Assembly: GCA_963989245.1 (NCBI GenBank)
Contig: OZ022351.1
Location: 24,660,629 to 24,724,628, forward strand
Direction of reading: 5' to 3'
DNA length: 64,000 nucleotides
From: Nansenia antarctica
Taxonomy: Eukaryota > Chordata > Actinopteri > Argentiniformes > Microstomatidae
In this document: piece by piece, positions 58,605 to 64,000 of the stretch
How positions within the stretch are numbered: the first letter of the stretch is position 1
How the letters are laid out: the number at the start of each line of letters is the position of its first letter
Notes under the pieces: model-generated
Told to the model about the DNA's origin: nothing
The model's database searches: none
The model's input: only the letters and a program-made list of their open reading frames with translations
Translations under genes and position numbers: made by a program

Positions 58605-60077
58605 CCTCCAGAGTTCAATGACACCTTCAGTGACAGCAACAATGACACAGTGGGACAGATTGTTCATTACATCATGAAAAATGAAGGTAAGCTAATTATA
58701 CCCAATCAATCAACTTGTCAGTCAAGTGTTGGAATTTGGTATTTTTTGCTCTAGGCACAAGGTCAGCCATGCTTGGTGCCCCTGGAGCAATTAGGGGCTA
58801 GGTGCCTTGCTCAAGGACACATGCAAGCTCCCTCCTGAGGCGGGGATTGAACCAGCGACCTCCCGATTGCTAACCGGCCTCTCTAGCCTCTAGGCTACCA
58901 CCGCCCCCCCCCATCTTATGCTGTATACTCTATTTTGACCCCAGAACTTTAATAACCCCAGAAATTGTTAAACGAATGCTCCCTCTTATTGAAACTGCAA
59001 GGAGCTGATGAGCTGGTATCTCTTGTCGTCTATCCTAGGCTACCGCGTGTGTATAGCGTGCGTAGCGTGCGTAGCGTGCGTAGCGTACGTATCCCACAGT
59101 TGACATTTAAGTCACACCGTCTGAGAGCTGAGAAATGTGCCTTAATCACTCTGACCTTTGTAAGACCTCTTCACACACAAGGCAAGGCGTCTCTCTCTCA
59201 CATTGTTGTGTGTGTGTGTGTGTGTGTGTGCGTGTGTGAGCGTGTGTGACCTTGTTCAACATCCGGGAAACATCCGGTGTTTCTAGGCTTTTCTAGGAAG
59301 CGTCTCTTACTGAAACCTCAGAGGAAACTGGGCCGTTGAGGGAGTGTATATAAAATGACCTGAAGTGTTATGTTTGTACTCAGAATGCTGATGGATGAGT
59401 CAGGAAGTGAACATAATGTGTGGAATGAAGTAAGCGTGTGGAGGGAGGGGGGGGGGGGTTAGTTTTTTCAATCATCCACATTCTGACGCCATTATAACGT
59501 CACCGATATAGTCTTCCACCTTAGTCAGCGTATTTCCTTTTTCGTAAAAAAAAAGTGGACTTGTCATTTGCCAGTGTAAAGGGGACCGTGACCAATAATC
59601 AATATCGGCTCTGCCAACCCAGTCCTCTTGATCAGGATGCCGACACACGCTCCCCTGTTGTGTCCGTTTAGCTCCTTCACCTCCATGCTGATGTGTACTC
59701 CTCCTCATGCCAGTCGCCAGTTTTCCCTTTCAGGCGAGTAAATAAGCCCGCCGTGAACATCGACACATTAATCTTCCTCTTCCCCCTTTCAGTGTGTGTG
59801 AAGGTGCCAGGAAATGCCCTTCTCACTGAAGTCGGAGTGATTCGGTTAAACGCCAGTTACGGCTCCTCAGCAGGATTATTGAATGGCTGTTTTCCCGGGT
59901 ATATACATTTATAGCTCCTAGAAGAACATCCTACCAGCGATAGGTACTTCCCGTCTTTATGGTATGACGAGGGTTTCTGCTTCTGATAAGCTTAAGCTCT
60001 CTTACGAAGTGAGTCACCTCGTCTAGTAAAAGATGTTGGCTCATCGTCGCTGAGTGGCATCGCCACGGGGTGTGTGT

Positions 60078-60122
<45 letters not shown>

Positions 60123-60809
60123 AGAGGATTGACAAGGGTGTTCGGCTCCATGACGAGGGAAAGCCTAAAGCCTTGACCCGCTCACGCAGCACAGGCAGCA
60201 CACACCCTGGTGCATCAACGGCCTTAAAGCTCCTAAAGTGATCAGGAATGTTGCCAGAGCTTCGAATGCCCCCTGGCTACGGATGATGAGCTTTAGTAGG
60301 ACAGTTCTAGGTGTTTCTGGGGCAACCCTATTATTACCACGACAACAGGGCGTACAACAAGGTCAATGAGCTACATCATCATTATTATCATAATTATAAT
60401 TAGGTGTTTCTAAATGTTCTTCTGACTTAAGTGTGTTAACCACACTTTTCTGATTCGACTTATCGAGCGCGTCAACGGTTAAGAGTTGTTTCAACCAGGT
60501 GTGTTACTGCTGGTTAGAACAAAAGCCTGCATACCCAGTTGCCCCCCCTCCTCCCCCACTTGCCCCCCAGGACACTTGTTACTTAATACTTGTTGACCTT
60601 GATGCACATCGCTCCCTTCATAGAGCTTATTGGCCTCATATTCGGAGTGTTTCATGCACGCTTGTATTTTTTCCTGCTTCGCTCGAAGGTACCCAGAGGT
60701 CGTTCAGAACCGTGTGTTTCTGCGGAGGACTTATCGGCCGGAACAATCTTTCAATAACGGCCCTCTTTTGAAGCCGCTCCCGCCTTCTCCTCGCTAACTC
60801 CCAGGCCGC

Positions 60810-60869
<60 letters not shown>

Positions 60870-61028
60870 GATTTCAATTTTAAAGGGCTTTGTTGGCATG
60901 GGAAACATACGTTTACATTGCCAAAGCAAGTGTGATAAAAGATAAAAACAAAAAGAATGTCATGTACATACATTTAAAGATATACTTTATAGAATAAAGA
61001 AATGCTTAAACTTATTTACAGTCTTATG

Positions 61029-61068
<40 letters not shown>

Positions 61069-61077
61069 GTCTCTCTG

Positions 61078-61116
<39 letters not shown>

Positions 61117-61117
61117 G

Positions 61118-61198
<81 letters not shown>

Positions 61199-61267
61199 CT
61201 CTCTCCCTCCAGCAAACTCGGACGCCCTCAAAGCCATGGTTCATGACAACAGCATTGACTCTGATGG
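46156..61267 (+). CDS. rell1: RELT-like protein 1 (rell1), partial, four exons
   Basis: Membrane protein of the RELT family. Exons: 46156-46192, 53384-53575, 58612-58686 and 61213-61267, with GT-AG borders and matching phases (1, 1, 1, 2). About 119 residues are visible. The N-terminus (MGTNSTGTNVGP) is short and polar with no signal peptide. It is followed by a transmembrane segment at about 25-48 (YIAFVLVPVFFLLGLLGVLI), the basic KRKGYRCTTEAE stop-transfer region, and the conserved NDTVGQIVHYIMKNEANSDALK block. The spacing of conserved blocks matches human RELL1 rather than RELL2 or RELT. An in-frame stop precedes the ATG by two codons, so no longer first exon is visible. The rest, including the C-terminal RFRV-type kinase-docking region expected for the family, lies beyond the window. 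Confidence 0.88.
46728..46951. mobile_element. MITE with CACTGCAAAAAGT ends, copy 1
   Basis: Terminal inverted repeats cactgcaaaaagt and actttttgcagtg are flanked by TA on both sides, suggesting a TA target duplication. A second copy lies 1.1 kb downstream. Both are in rell1 intron 1. Confidence 0.8.
46952..47430. other. rell1 intron 1, unassigned
   Basis: Intronic sequence between a MITE and the GTGTGA array, with no recognised gene or repeat. Confidence 0.4.
47433..47745. repeat. (GTGTGA)n hexanucleotide array with TG runs
   Basis: About 310 bp of gtgtga units, interrupted by (TG)n blocks and tctg variants. Confidence 0.97.
48027..48252. mobile_element. MITE with CACTGCAAA ends, copy 2
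   Basis: Same family as 46728-46951: left end cactgcaaacagtaaatcta and right end agctgacttttgcagtg. It has several small indels relative to copy 1. Confidence 0.75.
48253..48720. other. rell1 intron 1, unassigned
   Basis: AT-rich intronic DNA. Nothing is recognised. Confidence 0.4.
48725..49065 (-). mobile_element. LINE 3' fragment, minus strand
   Basis: Starts ggaatcagaatcgcttttat, then caagtacacaacagtaaaat and ggctttggttcc. The copy at 57935-58240 shares ggctttggttcctgacgt. No coding sequence remains. Confidence 0.55.
49066..50770. other. rell1 intron 1, about 1.7 kb without recognised features
   Basis: Moderately complex, unique-looking intronic sequence. Open frames of 60-100 codons show no family resemblance or splice-consistent structure. 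The low repeat content compared with the rest of the intron is noticeable. Confidence 0.4.
50779..50815. repeat. (GGT)n microsatellite with G run
   Basis: About eleven GGT units followed by a run of G. Confidence 0.95.
51170..51547. repeat. (TG)n-(GTGTGA)n-(GTGA)n compound array
   Basis: A TG run grades into gtgtga hexamers and then about 270 bp of nearly pure gtga tetramers, ending in TG again. The order suggests stepwise mutation and expansion of one ancestral TG tract. Confidence 0.97.
51893..52762. mobile_element. 870-bp foldback element
   Basis: The left arm (aggatttctttctgagagag, gcatgttgtgttcaactgga, gattgggtcccattgagatt, ccctagggttatcaggagt) recurs as its complement at 52615-52757. 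Inner blocks flanking the CA and TG runs (tctagttgggcttctccatg near 52112) also pair. The arms total about 210 bp on each side, around a loop of about 400 bp with poly(C) and A-rich sequence. Confidence 0.9.
52763..53383. other. rell1 intron 1, 3' part with CT runs
   Basis: Contains (GA)n at 52765-52788 and 52946-52962 and a (CT)n at 53222-53281. The exon 2 acceptor with its pyrimidine tract follows (ctttccccaacag). No additional exon is recognised. Confidence 0.5.
53576..54960. other. rell1 intron 2, 5' part
   Basis: A (GGA)n and (GGT)n stretch directly follows the exon 2 donor (53585-53640), then poly(G) at 53809-53826 and 53960-53976 and a (GAT)n at 54046-54080. The rest is unassigned. 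Confidence 0.5.
54965..55162 (-). mobile_element. tRNA-headed SINE, head type B
   Basis: The full-length type B copy: minus-strand head ggtggtccagtggtctagca, B box GGGTTCGAATCC, body, and the shared tail gagtggggcagtcccactca in complement. It lies in rell1 intron 2. Confidence 0.8.
55175..56130. other. rell1 intron 2, mixed repeat debris
   Basis: A Tc1-like end (gtcaaaagtttggacacact) lies at 55180-55200. A LINE-like tail (ataagcgcctttatccaaag) and a short CA run lie near 55465-55530, and a (GAGAGT)n at 55775-55805. The rest is unassigned. Confidence 0.45.
56137..56577. mobile_element. hAT-like non-autonomous element
   Basis: The left end caggggtgtgaacttgtcac and right end accagtttgcacccctg are terminal inverted repeats of the CAGGGGTG type usual for hAT elements. 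It has no transposase. A partial copy lies at 22955-23060. No clean 8-bp target duplication was seen. Confidence 0.65.
56738..56792. repeat. (CCCTCT)n array
   Basis: About nine hexamers of ctccct type with minor variation. Confidence 0.93.
57112..57155. repeat. (TG)n microsatellite
   Basis: A pure TG run of about 21 units in rell1 intron 2. Confidence 0.95.
57773..57882. repeat. Palindrome, 34-bp arms
   Basis: The arm atcctgattcttttttgcta, then tccaggatcagatc, is repeated as a perfect complement after a 43-bp loop. Confidence 0.92.
57935..58245 (-). mobile_element. LINE 3' fragment, minus strand
   Basis: Includes ttcttaggctttggttcctg, then acgttgcagcacaag and the downstream tcatgagcctgatcgccagg that is common in fish LINE 3' UTRs. 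Related to 48725-49065. Confidence 0.5.
58742..58907 (-). mobile_element. V-SINE/DeuSINE-type retroposon
   Basis: On the minus strand the tRNA-like head ggtggtagcctagaggctag with B box GGTTCAATCCC leads to the conserved core ccttgagcaaggcacctagc. It lies just after rell1 exon 3. Confidence 0.7.
58908..60800. other. rell1 intron 3, mostly unassigned
   Basis: Holds a gcgtagcgt repeat at 59056-59087, (TG)n at 59201-59240 and 60068-60121, and a poly(G) at 59447-59458. No exon or RNA gene is recognised. Confidence 0.45.
60811..60864. repeat. (CT)n microsatellite
   Basis: A pure CT run of about 27 units in rell1 intron 3. Confidence 0.95.
60866..61010 (-). mobile_element. LINE tail, minus strand
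   Basis: Contains gggctttgttggcatgggaa, then acatacgtttacattgccaa, a very common fish LINE 3' end. On the minus strand the adjoining CT tract reads as GA next to its tail. Confidence 0.55.
61033..61195. repeat. (CT)n/(CTCTGT)n array before rell1 exon 4
   Basis: About 160 bp of CT with interspersed CTGT. It runs almost into the acceptor of exon 4 at 61212 and acts as an unusually long pyrimidine tract. Confidence 0.95.
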
Positions 61268-62165
61268 GTAAGTGGCGCCTCCTGTCTGCTCACAGCAACA
61301 CAAACTCACCACTCAAGTTCAAGTCAGCCTCTAGTCTGCCCTCATAAAATATACATTAAAGTCTGAACCAGTGTGTTTTAAGATGCTCCCTGTATACCGC
61401 CCGGCCTTAAATCTGTCTGACGCCCACGCCTGATGCAATTTCTGTCCAGGTTTATGAAACGCTTCCTTAAACTCTGAGTAAATAAAACGGTGTTAAGGGA
61501 CATCGTTGCCAAGGATACCACTGGTGGGTGCGGTGGTCCCCTTCTCGGCCACTAGATGGCGACGCGAGCACTCTCTAAAATGGCACCCGAGAGCCGCTCT
61601 CTCACGTGGACTGTGTGTGTACTGAAGTGAAACAGGGAAGCAAGTCAAAGCAGCTCGATTCTTTTATGGATCGGGGGAGTTTTGATAAGGGGCCAAGATA
61701 CTGAGGACTGCAGCTTTGTATTTCATCATTGAAAATGCTAATGTGTCCCCCCGCCTCAAAAAAACCTCCTTGGTTACAATTCACTTCCAAAGCCTTGACA
61801 GGGCTGGCCCTCTGAAAGCTTCATTGAGAAGGAGCTGCTCTTGAAAAGGCCCCCGCCACGCTGCCAGGGTGAGAAGAGGCGTCGGTCTGAGACCAGACGT
61901 CTCTATTTTCGTTCACCCGAGGAGAGCGAGGGGAGCGCCGCCGCCGCGACCTTGAGGAGCGGTGCAAAAGGAGGAGAGAGAGAAAAGAAAGAAAGAAAGA
62001 AAGAAAGAAAGAGTTATTTTCGTGGTGTGTGAGACAGAGTGACGATAGGAGGGAATAAATTGTGGCGGCCAAGTTGGTGGTGAGGCAGGACTGGGTGTTC
62101 TGGAAAAGTCCATTGGACATGGACCACTGTCATATCCCAGCACCACTCTGGGCTCAGCCTCGCTC
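61268..62165. other. rell1 intron 4, 5' part
   Basis: Holds a CTCF-like motif (ccactagatggcgac, 61549-61563) and an (AAAG)n at 61982-62011. The next rell1 exon is not seen in the window. Confidence 0.45.
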
Positions 62166-62545
<380 letters not shown>

Positions 62546-62759
62546 CTCTCTTTCTGCCAGGGTGGGCAGACTGCCAGTAGAACACTTAGGGGTAGGAGAG
62601 CAGGCTCTTTAGGGGGTGTCACACAGAGAGAAGAGGGTGGGGGGTAATTTATGGGACACAAGGGGGCGGGGCGGGGTGGCGAGACGTGTGTGTGTGTGTG
62701 TGTTAGGGGGGTTGCTGTTGCCTGGATGGAGATTTCACAGTCCCCTGTCTGGATGCAGT

Positions 62760-62870
62760 AGTTAACTTCTCCTCTCCTCCTCTTCTCCTCTCCTTCTCCT
62801 CTCCTCCTCTTCTCCTCTCCTTCTCCTCTCCTCCTCTCCTCCTCTCCTTCTCCTCTCCTCCACTCCTCGC
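62760..62870. repeat. (CCTCTTCTC)-type array
   Basis: Degenerate ctcctcctcttctcctctcc units, about five copies. Confidence 0.9.
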
Positions 62871-63059
62871 CGCAGTGCTGCTCTCTCTCCACATCGTTAA
62901 TCCACGACCTCTCTCTGCCCTGCACGGTGTGCTACACCTCTCCGTGCCCCTCTCTTCACCTCCCTCCACCCTCCCTCTATCCGTAACATCCCTCTCTCCA
63001 TCCTTCTCTCCTTGTTTCCTTTTACTGTGTTTTCTCTCCACATCATTAATCTTTCTCAC

Positions 63060-63320
63060 CACCTCCTTCCACCATCCCTCTCCATCACCTCCTCCTCCAT
63101 CCCTCTCTCCATCACCTCCTCCTCCATCCCTCTCTCCATCACCTCCTCCTCCATCCCTCTCTCCATCACCTCCTCCTCCATCCTTCTCTCCATCACCTCC
63201 TCCTCCATCCCTCTCTCCATCACCTCCTCCTCCATCCCTCTCTCCATCACCTCCTCCTCCATCCTTCTCTCCATCACCTCCTCCTCCATCCCTCTCTCCA
63301 TCACCTCCCTCCTCCACCAT
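63060..63320. repeat. 26-bp minisatellite, about nine copies
   Basis: The unit catcacctcctcctccatcc followed by ctctct repeats about nine times with C/T variants (atccctctct and atccttctct). Confidence 0.95.
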
Positions 63321-63408
63321 CCTTCTCTCCCTCCCTCTCTCCTTGTTTCCTTTGACTGTGTTTTCTCTCCACAGGTTCCTCGTTTACTTTTCTTTTCTTT
63401 CTGAAAGT

Positions 63409-63568
63409 GTTTTTTTCTGAGTGGGGCAGTCTGGACAGATCTAGTGAAGACAGACAGGAAAATAAGGAGAAGAAGGGAGAGAGGGCAGGGCAGGGCATGG
63501 GCCGGATTATGGGCATATGTGTGCACTGTAGACCGCGGTGCTAGACCACCGGACCACCCCAGGCCACT
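63409..63568 (-). mobile_element. tRNA-headed SINE, head type B (internally deleted)
   Basis: Same family as 54965-55162, with gagtggggcagtct at the tail and ctagaccaccggaccacccc at the head in complement. The B-box region and part of the tail are deleted. Confidence 0.7.
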
Positions 63569-63671
63569 ACTTTTCTTTCATCCTCTATATGCATCCCTTC
63601 TTTATGACACTCTTTATATCCACACTCTTCATCTGGCTGTGCGTCGTGTGGCCAAGAAAGCCTCTCTCCTT

Positions 63672-63674
<3 letters not shown>

Positions 63675-63709
<35 letters not shown>

Positions 63710-63882
63710 CTCCCTCCTTCTTTTCTCTCTAGCTGCCTTCATCTCCCTGCCCTTGGCTAAATCTTCCCGTTTCCATGACGTTTCCATGACGTCCTGTGGA
63801 GGAATGGTGACCATTGCGCTCGGAGCCCTCCCAGCACGCAGCACTGATGCCACTTATGCCATTTACACCGTGAACCTGGAGA

Positions 63883-63916
<34 letters not shown>
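63675..63916. repeat. (CA)n microsatellites at the window edge
   Basis: CA runs at 63675-63706 and 63881-63916, separated by unassigned intron sequence. A ctctctag before ctgccttcatc at 63727-63734 resembles an acceptor, but what follows does not resemble the next rell1 exon. Confidence 0.85.
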
Positions 63917-63918
<2 letters not shown>

Positions 63919-64000
63919 ATGTATATGCATACACACAGGTGTCGAGGCAGTGCTTACTCTCAGCTGATCCAGACAGCAGCTGTGACCAGGGTCACACAGG

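Noticed and set aside
62703..63526. Gly/Glu/Arg- and Ser-Pro-rich frames over 150 codons
   Set aside because: They arise from the 26-bp minisatellite and CT arrays, on both strands and in several frames.
63727..63800. Fifth rell1 exon (acceptor-like ctctctag)
   Set aside because: The translation after the acceptor does not resemble the Pro/Ser-rich segment that follows in RELL1.

Overview
The window is vertebrate nuclear DNA, almost certainly from a ray-finned (teleost) fish. Genes have short exons and GT-AG introns. There are long CA, CT, GTGA and TTCTA microsatellites, fish-type L2 LINE tails, tRNA-headed SINEs, Tc1/hAT-like elements, and a BEL/Pao LTR element. No bacterial-style gene organisation is present. 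Species cannot be told from the sequence alone.

Three host genes are visible. (1) per1 (period circadian regulator), minus strand: 16 coding exons between 4406 and 12200 whose phases all join, giving 1,362 codons plus stop. Candidate non-coding first exons and promoters lie at about 12.93-13.1 kb and 15.32-15.5 kb. (2) An inter-alpha-trypsin inhibitor heavy chain gene, itih3-like, minus strand: 22 coding exons between 21484 and 34068, 904 codons plus stop, with signal peptide, VIT, VWA and the DPHF processing site. (3) rell1 (RELT-like 1), plus strand, partial: four exons from 46156 to 61267, continuing past the right edge. Four identical tRNA-Glu(CTC) genes lie at 20.8, 35.4, 35.6 and 36.7 kb.

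Layout: 0-2.7 kb, a Tc1-like remnant and a 5'-truncated L2 LINE; 2.9-15.5 kb, per1; 15.5-21.5 kb, repeat-rich intergenic DNA with a decayed IS630/Tc1-type transposase and one tRNA; 21.5-34.1 kb, itih; 34-38 kb, an inverted duplication of the itih promoter and first exon, tRNA genes and a LINE reverse-transcriptase relic; 38.16-44.23 kb, a young complete LTR retrotransposon; 46-64 kb, rell1 with large repeat-filled introns.

The most striking object is the LTR element at 38159-44225. It has two 1,083-bp LTRs that are almost identical, a 5-bp target duplication (GTGAC), a tRNA-Tyr primer site and one uninterrupted 1,279-codon ORF. The ORF starts as a BEL/Pao gag-protease. Where reverse transcriptase, RNase H and most of integrase should be, it carries an in-frame, intronless piece of a host splicing-factor gene of the PRPF40A type (a hybrid WW domain plus FF-domain segments). 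It then returns to the BEL integrase C-terminal tail. This looks like a host-gene-capturing, non-autonomous retroelement that inserted recently into an older SINE.

Other notable structure: the tRNA-Glu units sit in opposite orientation on both sides of itih; two different tRNA-type heads share one SINE tail; a micro-exon of itih has been tandemly duplicated; several foldback palindromes are present, one with interstitial telomeric repeats. Gene identities come from recognising protein families by eye; no database search was run.
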